A stretch of 64,000 nt of DNA from Channallabes apus (GCA_030522415.1 CM060109.1:29533892-29597891); one strand, 5' to 3'. Numbered from the stretch's first letter, positions 1 to 13,400 are shown. Program-made: numbers and translations. Notes: generated by a model not told the origin, from the letters alone.

Positions 1-615
1 ATGAAATAGCTCAAGAAGCTAAACATTTAAGAAAACCCCTTCTTACTCATTCAAGAATTGGTACATGTGTAATAAACATGACACTTTACCATACTTTGAA
101 CGTTCATGAAATCAGTCAGTTAACAGCAGAGCATGTCACTGTTAGTCCTGATCAATCATTTGAATAGTGTCTCTGTATTGAGGCCATATCATATGGCCAT
201 ATCATCATTAATCACATGTCACACAGCTGTTTCACATGGAACATCCTGATGAGTTTGTTAAGGTAACCGTAGCAACATACCGGAAACTCCCCCATTCATT
301 CCCACTAATGCATAGGCTAATAACCCTGGGGTCAAGTGACCATGCATATTAATAATCTACAAGCAACTGTGATTACTTGCTGTGGCCTACAGTGTGTTTA
401 AATCAGAAATCTCCAATGAGTCATGGTTCAGGGGAGATGAGTGTAAATGTAAAAAAAAAAAAAATAAGGCAGAGAAAGTTCAAGGTCAGAGGTCATTTTA
501 GCCTACTCTGAAAAACACCATGTTTCTAACTAATCTAAACCAGAGGTAACCTCGGCAAACTGTCATCCCAATAAAATCCCACATAAGAACAGTGACCCAG
601 TGATGCAAAACTCAC
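1..615 (-). other. adcy5 intron 1, partial
   Basis: Non-coding sequence downstream of the adcy5 exon 1 donor site (gtgagt, read on the minus strand at 610-615). It holds a short A run near 451-464 and otherwise nothing I recognise. The remaining adcy5 exons must lie to the left of the window. Confidence 0.75.
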
Positions 616-1566
616 CTGCTTCCACAAGAACGGGTCCGACTCGTTGAGCTTCCAGGAGGCCAGCACGTGGACAGCGGCCAGCGTGAGTCCGGTGATGACA
701 GCAGCGCGCATCCTGACGGGCAGCAGCGTGTACACGACGTGGATGAAGAACACGGTCCACCAGACGCCCTCGGAGGCGCTGCGCGGCTGCACCAGCACCA
801 CGCCGACCGCCTGCACCAGCAGCACCGCCGCGATCACCACGTAGCACACCACCCACATGTGGTCCTGATGGAAACCAGTGCGGTTACACGCCGCCATCAG
901 CGCGAGTACGAGTGTGATGGCCGCTGAAAACACGAGCACGTAGGAGAGGTGGTACGTCCCCGCGGCGCAGTGGAAGCCGAGCATGACGACGCACACGATC
1001 ACCAGCACGGCCATTAGCATGGTCAGCGAGCTCTGGTTCAGGCGGAAAAAGTAGCGCTGGTACAGCCTCTCCAGCTTCTCAGACTGGAACTTTTTGGACT
1101 TGAAGACGTGCATGGCGCCGCGGCAGCATGCGCCAAAGGAGAAGGCGACGTCGGGCGAGAGCGTCTCGTCCTCCGCCCTGCACTTGGTCCTCGTCCGTTC
1201 CTCCAAGCCCAGCTCCACCGATTTGGGTCTCACTTCTTCATTGCCGTGGCGCGGCGAGGAGCGCTCATGCTTGCCGCCGCTGTCCTGCCACGCAGACTTG
1301 GACCTAAAACTGACCCGGGCCACCACGGAGCTCGTGCGTCCCGCCTGGCGCTCGGCGATCCTCTTCTCCTCCTCCTCCTCCTCTTCTTCCTCCTCCCTCC
1401 TCCAGCGGCTGCTGGTGCGCGTTAGCTTTCTGTTCGCCCTAGCCGAGTATGGACATCCGTTAGCGAGGGCCTCGGCTTCGGCCCAGGCCGATCTGTGCTG
1501 CTCGTGTCCTCCCCTCAGGACCGGCGCTCCCACGCCCGGTGGACTCACACTGTTCGACCTGGACAT
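616..1566 (-). CDS. adcy5: adenylyl cyclase type 5 (ADCY5/6 family), first coding exon only
   Basis: Membrane adenylyl cyclase, which makes cAMP from ATP under G-protein control. The exon encodes 317 residues in phase 0 and ends at a consensus donor (CAG|gtgagt). I start at ATG 1564-1566 because MSRSNSVSPPG matches the family N-terminus; an in-frame ATG 29 codons upstream looks like 5' UTR. The cytosolic N-terminus (about residues 1-168) has RSAW, SFRSKSAWQ and EVRPKSVELGLEER motifs and a run of ten glutamates. KLERLYQRYFFRLNQSSLTM then leads into about five hydrophobic segments of the first membrane cassette (PRSASEGVWWTVFFI, YTLLPVRMRAAV). Both catalytic domains are outside the window. ADCY6 is the close alternative: SWKLNESDPFLWKQ is somewhat type-6-like, but the adjacent hacd2 gene matches the human ADCY5-HACD2 neighbourhood, so adcy5 is preferred. 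Confidence 0.9.
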
Positions 1567-2890
1567 GATTTCAGCATATGAGGTTGAAGCGTTCACCCGC
1601 CAGACCTCTACAGAACAAGCCACTGCAATCTGTTCTGGATCAAGGATGTTCATAAAAGAGGCCGCGTTTCTGTCGGCATCTCAGGATGTTCACATCGAAT
1701 TTAAAAAGCAATCATGTATATACACATCTACATCTCAGACGGTTTCATATCCAGCTGAATAAAACAAACATTTTTTACGTAAGCAATGCTTCCTAGGAAA
1801 GTCTGTTTTCATAAGATCCTCTTACACAGAAGCGCACTAAATTTTGCATAAGAAAACGTCTAAAAACACACACAGACACATAAAATTGCAAACAAGCCTA
1901 ATTCAGAAAACAGAAACTAATTAAACATGCAATATATTCATTAGGCACAGGTCCCTGCGCAACCAGAAGCATCATGGGAAATAAAGCCTACAGCACAGGG
2001 AATTAGCTCTGCATGTGGTGTATGTGGCTGGCATTCCTCGGTTTTCACATTAGCTGGGAGTATTTACTGTGAAGATGCAATTGTGCAGGGTTTTTTTTAC
2101 GCCAAATCGGGAATAAATGAGCATATTTCCGCCGTCTCCCAGATGCCTTCATTTGACATATGGAACAAATAAAGCAGCCTGTCCGATCAGAGAGAGCAGC
2201 TGGGACCGAAGAGGACAGAAAAGCACTCCATCGTAGAGTCCGCGCTGATCCATTGGTCTGGAGATCCCGAGAGAGCTGTTCACCTGCGCGAGCGCTGCTT
2301 GCCCACTAGATGGTTACATGATGGTGAGGAGGACGAGGAGGATGATGATGATTTTCCCGTCGTATCAGAACGCATCACGATCCCAGCTTAAACAGAAAAA
2401 CGTGTTGCTTTGACGCACCTACGCTCACGTATGCAGTCCTACATAATAAGATCCTTGCGGTGTCGTGAGCTCACAGCTGTCCGATCGCAATCATTCGAGC
2501 TGGACGCCTTTCACACACACACACACACCCCTTGCATGCTCAAAACCACCAGTGCACAAGGAACCGACGCAGAATGAGTCCGGCATTGAGGACGCAGCTG
2601 CTGAGAGCGCGAGCCATGCAGGTTTTCCGTCTACACGAATACACAAGCGCGCCCGCGCGCACACACACACTATTGATTATGCATCACCCTCTGTGGCTGC
2701 TTTGTATTGCCATTCAACCAAGTCTGCTTTTCAAGAGCTGCCTTTCAGCCAATCAGATCGGGCGCGTGCTTGAATAACGTCGCATCGGGCTTTGCTATTG
2801 GCCAGCGCGCGTGTCACACAAATAGGAGCGATTGAGGTGGGCGGCTCCTTAAAAAGTGGCTTGAACACCCGCACTATCGCTCTCTATAGT
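1567..2890 (-). promoter_or_regulatory. adcy5 5' flank: probable 5' UTR and CpG-rich promoter
   Basis: Upstream of the adcy5 start codon. The stretch 2200-2850 is rich in CpG (gcgcgcccgcgcgc near 2646-2660) and carries CCAAT-type boxes (agccaatcag near 2746, ctattggcc near 2795 as its complement, ccattggtc near 2250). A GA-rich codon-like run (gaggaggacgaggaggatgatg) lies near 2325-2350 and a short (CA)n at 2513-2528. No transcription start can be fixed from sequence alone. Confidence 0.45.
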
Positions 2891-3237
2891 ATGTGAACAC
2901 AGTATGCATGCTACAGTACAAATCACACTAGGATACTACTTAGTATGTAAGTGTGTGTTTTTTGAAATGAGCAGCATTCTTCAGCAACAAGAACTCAGAG
3001 ATAAATCAATACGGAAAAATAACACAACTGTCAATTGTGTACGTTTTTCAAATTCAAATTTTGTCACATACACAACTACACACAGTATGATGTGCACTGA
3101 AATTCTTATATGACTGTTTATGACCTAAAAAAAAAAGAAAGAAAGAAAGAAAGAAAGAAAGGTAGAGTAGAAAGAGAAGGATTTTACTGCAAGAAAAAAA
3201 TTGCACTGAGAGAAATTTGGGGTAAATGTACAAATCT
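2891..3237. other. AT-rich spacer
   Basis: Spacer between the adcy5 promoter and the first SINE. It holds an imperfect (GAAA)n run at about 3131-3160. I see no gene or regulatory site in it. Confidence 0.5.
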
Positions 3238-3535
3238 AAGGCAGCACGGTGGCATAGTGGTTAGCGCTATGGCCTCACACCTGCAGGATCTGGGTTCGAT
3301 TCACACCTCTGGTCTGTGTGCATGGAGTTTGTATGTTCTCCCCATCCTTACTGGATTTCCCTGTGGTACTCCGGTTTCCTCCCGCAGTCCAAAGATTACG
3401 CTAATTGGCGTTCCCAAATTGCCTGTTGTGTGTATGTGTGTGCCCTTCGTTGGATTGGCACCCTGTCCAGGGTGTACCCTGCCTCGTACTCTAAGCCTCC
3501 TGGGATAGGATTCAGGATAAAGCGGTATAGACAAT
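3238..3535 (+). repeat. tRNA-derived SINE, family A, copy 1
   Basis: The head has a pol III A-box (tggcatagtgg, 3250-3260) and a B-box-like gggttcgattcac (3291-3303), as in tRNA-derived SINEs. The body has the motifs shared by all family A copies here: gtatgttctccccat, ccggtttcctcccgcagtcc and aattgcctgt. It ends near taaagcggtatagacaatg. Related copies are at 10780, 14580, 31392, 33572 and 41250. Confidence 0.7.
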
Positions 3536-3736
3536 GTGTGAGTGTACAGATATACATAGAAAAAAATAATGAAAATATAAAATGTATACATTAAACATAT
3601 AAGTTAAAAAGATTTACAGAATGTGCATATATGTATAACTTGTAAGATCATTTGGGGCATTTGATGTTAGATGTGTAATTAGCCCAAAAAATATCTGTAA
3701 CATTTCTGTACATACTGTGTAATATAACTTTAGTTT

Positions 3737-3740
<4 letters not shown>

Positions 3741-3813
<73 letters not shown>
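3741..3813. repeat. (AT)n microsatellite
   Basis: An uninterrupted AT dinucleotide run of about 73 bp. Apparent isoleucine-tyrosine reading frames through it are artefacts of the repeat. Confidence 0.97.
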
Positions 3814-3820
<7 letters not shown>

Positions 3821-3837
3821 TATTATAATAATTTTTT

Positions 3838-4970
3838 TGCATTAATTGTGTACTTGTAATACAATGTCTGGAAATTTGTGTGTTAGTTACATACTTGTGT
3901 TTATGTCTGTGACTTTTTGTGCATAATCTGTTCAATTTTCTTGCATTTATTTGATGCATTAATTGTGTAATTGCAATATAGTCTATGGTGGCTTATGTAA
4001 TAGTTGTGAACTTATAATTTGGGCTCTGGTATTTTGTGCATAAATTGTGCGATTTTCTTGTTGGTAGTATTGTGTGTACTTCTTACATGGTCTGCAGCAT
4101 TCTGAATGTACAGTAATACAGTCCATGGTATTTTGTGTATTTGTATTTTTATATATTAACTGTGTACTTGGAATATTAATTTGGGGGCATTTTACACATT
4201 AATTTTGTACTTGTGATGGTCTGTGGAAGTTTATGCATTAAGTGTGTACTAGTAACATAGTCTGTAGGAGTTTGTGTCAGTTGTGTAATAGTTTGTGGCA
4301 TTTTGTGCATCATTTGTGTGATCTTATTGTAGTTTGTGGCATTTTTTGCATTAATCAAGTACTTGTGATGGCCTGTGGTATTTTGTGCATTGATGGTTCA
4401 GTCATAGTTTCTCACCTGCCATGCAGAAGGCCTGGGTTAAATTCCCACCCAACAACCAAACCCTAGTCACTGGATGCAGTGCCGGTCTCAAGCCCAGATT
4501 AAATGGGAGGGTTGCATCTGTAAGGGCATTCGGCATTAGACCTGTGCCAAGTTGTGTGCGGCTCCCCCGTCGACAGGAGCAGTTGAGAGACTGACAACTA
4601 TTGTGTACTAAATAATTGAAATTACGTACAATTGTGTCTGTATTATTTTTACGGAATTGATATCCTTACAGCAAAAGTTGTGCCATTTTGTGCATAATTT
4701 CTGTGACCTTTGTATTTTGTGGCATTTATGCAGTACTTGTGTAATTGTAATGGCTTTATTGTTCATTGTGTAATTTCCACATAGTCTGTGGCCTTTTGTG
4801 TGTTTGTTGTGTGGCATGTTTGAGTGCTTTTGTAATTGTAAGACAGTTTGCCATTTTGTGTATTTGTTGTGTAATTGTAATATTGTTTGTGGGAATTTTG
4901 TGAGTGGTTGTGTAACTGCAAAATAACACGTGGAAGTGTACAATTGTAAGAGATAATTGAAGTGTTCCAA
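3838..4970. repeat. degenerate tandem array of an AT/GT-rich unit of roughly 40 bp
   Basis: Variants of a unit built from ttgtgcattaattgtgtac, cttgtaatatagtctgtgg and cattttgtgcatt recur many times, for example near 3841, 3955, 4045, 4198, 4240, 4295, 4370, 4690, 4770 and 4860. Unit length varies because of indels. A family B SINE (4393-4600) splits the array. Neither strand holds a credible gene. Confidence 0.65.
4393..4600 (+). repeat. tRNA-derived SINE, family B, copy 1
   Basis: The sequence ctgccatgcagaaggcctgg, followed by a B-box-like gggttaaattccc and then ggatgcagtgccggtctcaa, matches the copy at 36319-36540 read in the opposite direction. The 3' tail is shorter and more diverged than in that copy. 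The insertion lies inside the degenerate tandem array, so it is younger than most of the array. Confidence 0.65.
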
Positions 4971-5067
4971 TTAGACTGAAAATCCTGGCTATGGATTAAA
5001 GAGCATGGATTTTTCTGTGCAGTTTTTTTTTTCAAGGAACACTTCACCTGAGAGAAATAATTTTACA

Positions 5068-5178
5068 CATAACCATCAGCAATATGATAATTTCCATCAG
5101 AAATATGATCCATAACCATCAGAAATATGATAATTTCCATCAGAAATATGATCCATAACCATCAGAAATATGATAATT
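5068..5178. repeat. 43-bp tandem repeat, about 2.5 copies
   Basis: The unit runs from ataaccatcagaaatatg through ataatttccatcag to aaatatgatcc and is repeated twice, with a partial third copy. Each unit itself contains two related halves (ccatcagaaatatgat). Confidence 0.9.
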
Positions 5179-5189
5179 TCTCCACTTCA

Positions 5190-5640
5190 TGTTTCAAACT
5201 GATCTCAATTTTTTTTTGTTAACTCCTCCATTCTTCAATCCAATCAAATAAGGATTAACCCACTCAAGGAATTAATTTTAATCTGAAGTAAGGCAAGTCT
5301 TAAATAAATCTAAAATCATCATGAAGGATTAAATGACAAGTCACAAAGGTCTGGTAGAAACCAGTCCAATACCAGAGAGCAAAACCTTAACAGTCTGGGG
5401 GGGGGGGGGAATGCCAGTTAATGTGAGTGTAATTTGATCATTTAAATGAGAGCATAAGGTGTGCACGCCCTCAGAGTTAAAGATCTCTACTGCCATCATG
5501 TGAATGATCCATAAACCTTTTATCCAAAAAACATCCTTATTTCAGGATCAAAGGTTTATCATTCCACAAACTTAACCAGAAGTTTTGTACAACACTGCAT
5601 CAAGCATGGAATGCACAAATGAAAAGCATGGCTGTTTTTA
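5190..5640. other. intergenic spacer, nothing recognised
   Basis: AT-rich spacer between the tandem repeat and the presumed hacd2 3' end. The only notable item is a run of about twelve G at 5397-5409. Confidence 0.45.
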
Positions 5641-5644
5641 CAGA

Positions 5645-7423
5645 TTATAAGTTTATTGTAAATATAAACCTTTTACTGATCATACAAAGTCTGCTGGTCC
5701 CATGCAAATTCTTTGTACTGTATCAAAAGCCCGACATTTCCTGACAACTTTAAAGGTCATGCCTCCAACGATAGTAACCTTGAATGGTGTAGTGTGACAA
5801 CACACTACATCATTTAAGAAGTGGAACGAATTCACCTTTCATGCAGTTTTAAGTAAAGTTGCAATCTAGATGCTCATGCTGAAACATCTGGGCGCTGAGA
5901 GGTTAACAGCGTTTGTTCCAGGAGCTTTACAGATAATACTTCATATCAGTAAGCAAGCAAATGCCATATTACTGTACCATAATGGATCCTAGACCAGAAC
6001 AATTCCAACTAATTAACGTCCAGTTAGCTGATTAGCTGATTAATGACAGTTGCCAAGGTAACTGACCAAAGAGTTCATCATCTTCACAATGCCAAGTTGG
6101 CATGACTGTCCTCTTTTGATGGTAAGTAAAAACAAGAGTATTCCCCTGGCTGCCAGAGATGGCGCTTTTAGGCTATAACCTTTGAAAGTAAAGTTCAGAC
6201 CCAAATGGTTGGGAAAGGCCAGTCTGCTCATTAGTTGTTCATTAAGACTAATGAGCAAGCCCTTCTTCAAGGCTTGAGCTTGCACTTCACTGCTGTTGGT
6301 AATGAGAGAAGACAGACAACAAAGCGCTTAGCAACTCCTGACTCCTGGCCTGCTCCGTGCTTCATTAGATTTTACTCATTGGAAATGCATGACTAGACGC
6401 AGGCTAATCCAATTGCACCATTTTCCCACTGCCACGTGCTCTTCCAGCCTCAACCCTGCCTTCTTTCAATCGAACGCTTCAGAAAGTCACCCACTGACAG
6501 GGCTCGAAAGCTGTTTAACTGCTTGCTTGAGGTCACCTTTTTAGAAGTTATGGAAAGCAGATACATGGATCACATACAACACAACCCTGTACCATCACTT
6601 CAGTTACACGTTACACGCATAACAAATCTAATTTTAAGCAAAAACAACACAGCTTGTTTAAGTCATTTACATGACTCTTATAAAAACAACCAATACTGAA
6701 AAAAAAATTTCAAAAGGAAAAATGTAGTGGACAACAGGTCAGTACCGAGTACAAATCCTGGGAAAATATGTAAAGAACAGCAACAACTAAATTAGTAGTC
6801 ACAGAACACCAATAATGGAATGAGACACTCTTTACATTGAAACATGAAGACAGCCCATGAAGACCTCCAGAACTTAGTCATCTGTTCAGCCTCCTGACTG
6901 CGCATAAACAAACCTGCTACCAATACATCAAAGTACACAGGGCATTATACAGACTAGCGGCATCTCTCTATCAATACTGATTACTTAAATGTTCCCAATT
7001 CTGTCATTACTTCAAAAGGTGAAAGCCAAAATGACCAATTTCATTCCTCCCTCATTAAGGTCAGGGCAACTGTATTACACCATAATAAAAATGCTTTCAC
7101 ACACACAAAAAAAAAGTCATGTATTATCAGAAATGCCTTCTATTAAACCATCAATTTCATATTATCAATAACCTCAAAAATCACACACTGTATTATCTCA
7201 TTCCCTAACTAGCTTTGTTAGAAATAGTCTTTAAGTCATTTCAGTATCTTTAATAAAAATAAAAAATAAAAAATAAAAAAAAAGCTGGGCTCTGTTTATT
7301 GACAAGCAGCTTTCTCTCTCTTTTTAAAAAAAAATCAGCCAAGTTTGGATCGGAAAAAAGGTCATCTTTCCCCCCTTTCCTCCATATGGTCAGCCCGCAT
7401 TGTGTGGAACGCTGGCCGCATGT
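5645..7423 (-). other. probable hacd2 3' UTR
   Basis: The sequence downstream of the hacd2 stop codon lacks recognisable repeats, unlike most spacer here. A polyadenylation signal AATAAA on the minus strand (tttatt at 5652-5657) could end a long 3' UTR. Another AATAAA overlaps the stop codon region (tttatt at 7423-7428), and an A-rich run lies at 7241-7281. The true poly(A) site is not determined. Confidence 0.35.
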
Positions 7424-10400
7424 TTATTCCACTTTGCTGTACTCTTCCACATGACCCAGAACTTTCTTTCTCTGCCGCAACATGTGGAAGTAGAGCTGAG
7501 GGAATACTGTGGACAAGGGAAGACATGTTTCTATATAAATCTGCCTGGGACATTAAAGTAGAAATCTTAGAGTATGGAAAATGCATATAAATAGAAACAG
7601 ACTTACGGGGGATGTAGGAGACCATAGTGAGAATAAGAAAGGTATAATAATCGAAGGAGAAATTGTACTTGTTGGGCAAAGTGACAGAATAGAGGCCTGT
7701 CTTCTGGACATAAGGCAGAGCAGCATAGATGGTCAGAAGTTCTCCAGCCACTCCCATGGGATAGAGTACAATAAAAAATGTGTATCTAGACAGATGCAAC
7801 ATTAATCTCCGTGAATTCAATGCTTACACCGGATTAAGCTTTAATAATAAATGAAATATCGTAACACTACCGATAGTCCTGTTTAAGTTTTGTTAATGTT
7901 TAAAACTTCAGTTAATCAATGGTACAATTTATACATTTAAGAAGCTTGCACTCAGAAGCTTTGTTTTAGTTAATAAAGAACACTACACAAGGAACAATGC
8001 ATAATCAATAGCACTGTGGGTGTTAAAGCCTTTACCTTGCCCATTTAATGAGATAAGGCAGGTGGTTGAGTAAGCTGAAAGTGTAGAATGAATAGCGGAT
8101 GATCTCCGTAACAGTCCACGCGACCACAAAGAGGAGCACGCTGTCTTCACTCTGGACCTAAAGCACAGGAAACAGGCGAGGCCAAAGTGAGCCTTAAACA
8201 AGGTTTATACAGTACACGTTTCATTTAGGATGTTAAATCAGAATCATGCAGCTATGTTTTCACTACTTCAGATGCATTTCAGTAAGCAGTAACTCAGGCA
8301 GAGCCAAACCACATCGGAAAACACATCAAACGGCTATGTCGGACCTGCACATCATCCTATTTCCAATATTAATTCTCCACACGTCACATGTTATTTTACT
8401 AAAACAGAAACAAAACAAGCAAGAAAGCGATCATGATAACCTCAAAACATACACAAGTGTTACTGGTCATATTGTTTTAAAGCAGGTTTTATTTTAGAAA
8501 AGAAAGACTTACAGTCTTTTAATGTTTCTGGAAAGATGTCCTTTTCTAGGTGAGTAAAGAAAACCTGAACCTGAATTACAAATAATGCAGAAATGCTGAA
8601 TAGGATATTAAAGTAACCATTAAAACCATGCGGAAAGATCAGAAGTTATAAGAAGTCTAAATTCATTAGTTTATTTCATTGTAAACTTACAGATGAACTA
8701 ATTTAGGAAATAAAGAACACATGGTCTGAATATTACAAACAAAAGAAAGCATTTATAAAGAATGAGAAAAAGAAAAATCCTGTTCTGTAGGGGTAACACT
8801 AATTGGACAGGTATTGAGATTTAAAATATATATATTTTGAAATGCTTCTTAAATAAATTACCACTGTTTCTTTAACTGAGATGATAAATCTAAGGGGCGT
8901 CATTTCAATTTTATACATTGATTTTTGCTGATTCTCTTAAAGACCACCAACAGGTCTGGATTTATATCCAGACCAGGACTTTTGGTTGTGCAGAATAATA
9001 GAACAGAGGTATAACAGTTACGAGACCTTGATTTCTCTATAATCCCCTGCTACACTAATGCTCTTATCCCAGCATTTCACTACTGCTTGGATACCGTCAA
9101 GGTAGAAAGTCTTGCATACACTCCTTTAATGGCCCAAACATGTGGAAATCGTTTGGGTCGAGGTCAGGACTACAGTATATTGTCACACGGGGAATGCAAC
9201 AATAACTCATTACGGTAATGATGCCTCATTGTTATCTGTATATGACAATAAAACTTGAAACTAACTCCCTGTCGAGTTTCTGTAACGTGTAAGTCGTGTC
9301 TGTGAATGATTGTGTGGACAATTCCCACAGACAGATGCATCTCTTCCACAGGGTGGCAACAAGTTATCCATCAATCGTTGAATGTTCACAGGAATAACTG
9401 CATTGCGTGCCGAGCCACCTTCTTTAAAGCATGTGTTCCGTTCTAATGTTTTACTGAATTGTCTGTGATTAAGAGACTTCAATGACATTCGGTTCTACAA
9501 CTTCATCACAAGTCCTAGCTAGACTACAGTGTTCTTGACTGACACTCACTGCTTAGTATGCAGCCGTATACGTTTCCCCATAAACACTTGCTCATTCAAC
9601 AAGCTTCGTATACAAAACAGTACTATACATCACAATTAAAAAAAAAATACTCATTATTATGAACATGAAACTCACTTCTCTAACACTGTGTGTAACAGCC
9701 CACGTGAGGAACACACGTGACATCACCTGAAACCCAGTCAGGACCACAGAGGAAGGTACAATGCCTAGAAAAAGCACACAGAGATGAGCATTTGCATTCA
9801 CACCGTTCGTACAGGTGTAATAACCCGACTCAAATAGCTGAATATGACTGAAGAAACATTTTACCTGGAACATGTATGTGTATGGATATGCTTATTTACA
9901 AGATACATAGAAATCATTACAGCACTTACCAACAGCACAATGCAATATCTGTAACAAAAAAAGGGATAAAAAGTGTTGATGTAACCAAATTTTGAGTAAT
10001 AAAAAAGAAACTTAACTACAGTGTTCATTTAAAAACTGCACTAGCAAAAATATTAAATACAATGAATTTGATATGAATATCTGTGTATGGCCACATGGGT
10101 TATTACTGCTATTTGCCCTGATTTGCCTGAAATGTATGTTTCGGTCAAATCCCTTGCTGTAATCCAATGGCCGAACTGTAACTGTGACACTGATGCTGGG
10201 AATATGGATATCATCATCACACACCTAATTTGCACTCTGGAGTGCTGCCACAAGGCGTTTGTGTTGGAGCTCAGTAGCGTAGCAAAGCATTGCGCTATAA
10301 ATAGCTCACTACTTTCTAAGTATATTTTCCGGTGCCAAGCCATTTTTATCACTCTGGCAGGAGAGCATGTTTAATCCCAAACTGATTGTGTTGCTATATA

Positions 10401-13400
10401 TGTAAGGATGGTTTGCCTGATTATCTCACAGCTCAGCACTGACCTCAAGGAGAGCTCCAGTTTGAAAGAACTTCAGTGGCTTCTCTATTGAGTAGTACAG
10501 ACCATGATAGCTGCCTCTAGTGAGATATGCCCGGACAAGACCCACAGCAATGACCAACCACCTGAAACAAAGAGAACCCACAAGAGTATTTAGGACAGCC
10601 AGGACGATACTGTAAAATATGCAGTTTATACTTACTACTAATACAAGTAAACCCATTTAATATAGTGTTGTCCAGTTGGTCTTTTATGAGTATTATTAGA
10701 AGTATATGCTGTTAAATGTAAATTATAAGGATGGTAAAAGTTCATAGCAGTTTGTTTTTAATTTTAAACATTTATGTGGAATTTATCCTGTATACAAGGT
10801 CGCGAGGGGCCTGGAGCCTATCCCAGGAGACTTGGGACATGAGGCGAGGTACAGTACACCCCAGACAAGGTGCCAATCCATCACAAGGTACACACACACA
10901 CTCATACACACACTATGGGCAATTTCAGAACACCAATTAGCCTAATCCGCATGTTTTTGGACTGTGGGAGGAATCCCTAAATACCAGAGGAAACCCACCA
11001 AGCAGGGGAGAACATGCAAATTCCATGCACACAGACGTGGGAATCAAACCTGGCCGGGATTCAAATTCAGACCCTGGAGGTGCAAGGTGACGGTGCTTAC
11101 CATTCAGCCACCGTGCCGCCACACAACATTTAAAAACACAATTTGAAAAACTTCTGTTCACATGCAATCAGATTAATATTAGAAACAGGCAAAGTATTGA
11201 CATTTTTTAAACCTTTAAGCCGGTGAGACATATTCTTCCTAGAGGTCCTGGATCATCTTCTATCCTACTTAAATTTAAATTTGAACAATACACAGTTTCA
11301 TGCATGTTTTTATTCATACTCCATCACTACTTATTTACCAAGTAGAAAATATCAGTAAAATAGTAGATCAACAAAAACAGATCTTAGTGGTGGATCAGCC
11401 ACTAGTAATTGTGAGTTATGACTGAGTTTATTGCTGTTGTAAAAAGTTAAAAGTACTGAGCCTAACAACAGCAATGCTTTGAAAAAAACTGTACTGTGAC
11501 CTGATGCATGATATATAAAGACCACGTCACCACATTGCCCAGCACTATGATAGATGGTGGGAAATTCTGGCAATCCAAAATAAAATAAAAAAAACATATA
11601 ATAATTAAACCATAAACGAACAACAACAGCCTAATATGAACAACAGATATCATTAAAATGGGTTCTCTACCATGGAGGGCATAAAGTCTCAGACATATCT
11701 AAAGACATAACTATAACAATTTAAAAACATTTTGAATGGGGAGGGGGGTTCTTTCTTTTGCATCTAACAGCATGATTTAGACTATGTGTATAGAGTCTGA
11801 ATGTGTTGCTTTTCCACTGCATAACTCAATTGTAAGGACCTACGAAGAACAAGTAATGAAATACTCCTTAAACAAATATGAAATAAATTAGAAGTGCTGC
11901 GTGATCAGTTAGTTCTCTTGATATTTTGGTTTCACTAATAATGCTATAAAGCCTTTACAACTACTCTACAACTGAATTACAAGTAAACACCAACGGTACT
12001 AGTACAGACTGGACCCTCCCCTAGATAAAACGATGGATCTACTAATCATTCTGGTCCTCATGATGCGCAGTTACAAGCCGACATTAGAGTCATTTGCTTC
12101 TCTGAGCCTTTGTGCTTACTCCATCAAAACAGTAAGAAGCACACACATCCATGCCAGGATTTATATTATTCTCTGAGGAAATGGAGGACAGTGTCTGTGA
12201 CAGATTTATAGCTTGCAGGGTAGGCTGGGGTGTGGAGGGGTTTCTGTGCGGTCTGACACACACCACCTCAGTAAAACCCATTTCATAGTCTATTTACCAG
12301 CTAGAAAACTTCTTGGACTCAGCTGTGGATCGTTACAGGGCAGGCAGGTAGAGCAGCTATTCTCGATTACTGTATAGGAGTAAAATAACAATCAATGAGC
12401 AAAAAGACAGGCATCAGTAATCTTTTTCAGGGTCAGTGATTGAATGTAGGTTCTTTGGTTCACAAATTGAAATTGTCTTGCTTTGTATACTTATTGGCAG
12501 ATGCTGAAAGGAATACAAACACCCTCGTGACAAAGCCAGTGAAGAAGGCTAAAAACTAACACTCTATTGAAATGCTCCCTTTTCTCTGAATACCAGTGGA
12601 AAATGGTAAACTGAAAAAGTCACAGTTTTGGCTTCTGTACTGTTGTGTTTCCTGTATAGTCTGGCTACACAGACTTTAACATCTTATTCAAAAGTATTTG
12701 TGGGGAAAACTACAAGAGTGTAAATCTTCTTTGTCTTTCGGCTGTTCCCTTTCAGGGGTCGCCACAGCGAATCATCTGCCTCCATCTAACCCTATCCTCT
12801 GCATCCTCTTCTCTCACACCAACTAACTTCATGTCCTCTCTTACTGCATCCATAAATCTCCTCTTTGGTCTTCCTCTAGACCTCCTGCCTGGCAGTTCCA
12901 ACCTCAGCATCCTTCTACCGATATATTCACACTCTCTCCTCTGAACATGTCCAAACCATCTCAATCTGGCCTCTCTGACTTTATCTCCAAAACATCTAAC
13001 ATGGGTTGTGCCTCTGATGAACTCATTCTTGATCCTATCCATCCTTGTCACTCCCAAAGAGAATCTCAACATCTTCAGCTCCGCTACCTCCAACTCTGCC
13101 TCCTGTCTTTTCTTCAGTGCCACTGTCTCTAAGCCGTAGAGCATCGCTGGTCTCACCACTGTCCTGTACACCTTTCCTTTCATTCTCGCTGATACTCTTT
13201 TATCGCACAACACACCTGAAACTTTTCTCCACCCATTCCAACCTGCCTGTACCCGCCTCTTCACCTCCTTTCAAGCGTGTAAATAATATGTTCATATTCC
13301 TTACACCCACCCACAAGTATGTATCTTACGGATCCTTGCTAATGACAAGTTGCAGATGTGTGCGCAACAGGGGATGAAACATATCAGCCCGAAAAGCAAA

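Noticed and set aside
563..927. Other frames over adcy5 exon 1 on both strands
   Set aside because: Overlapping shadows of the exon; the membrane-cyclase frame explains the sequence.
1094..1762. Plus-strand open frame of 222 codons opposite adcy5 exon 1
   Set aside because: It is a mirror of the GC-rich adcy5 exon (poly-Ser opposite poly-Glu) with no family resemblance.
3238..3310. A functional tRNA gene suggested by A-box and B-box
   Set aside because: The box motifs belong to a SINE head repeated six times; no cloverleaf with acceptor pairing was found.
3648..3959. Minus-strand frame rich in Ile-Tyr
   Set aside because: Produced by the (AT)n microsatellite.
5068..5178. CRISPR-like repeat array
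   Set aside because: Direct 43-bp tandem units without unique spacers, in a vertebrate genome.
12947..13377. Plus-strand frames over the RTE fragment
   Set aside because: They are antisense to the LINE frame and are Ser/Pro-rich shadows.
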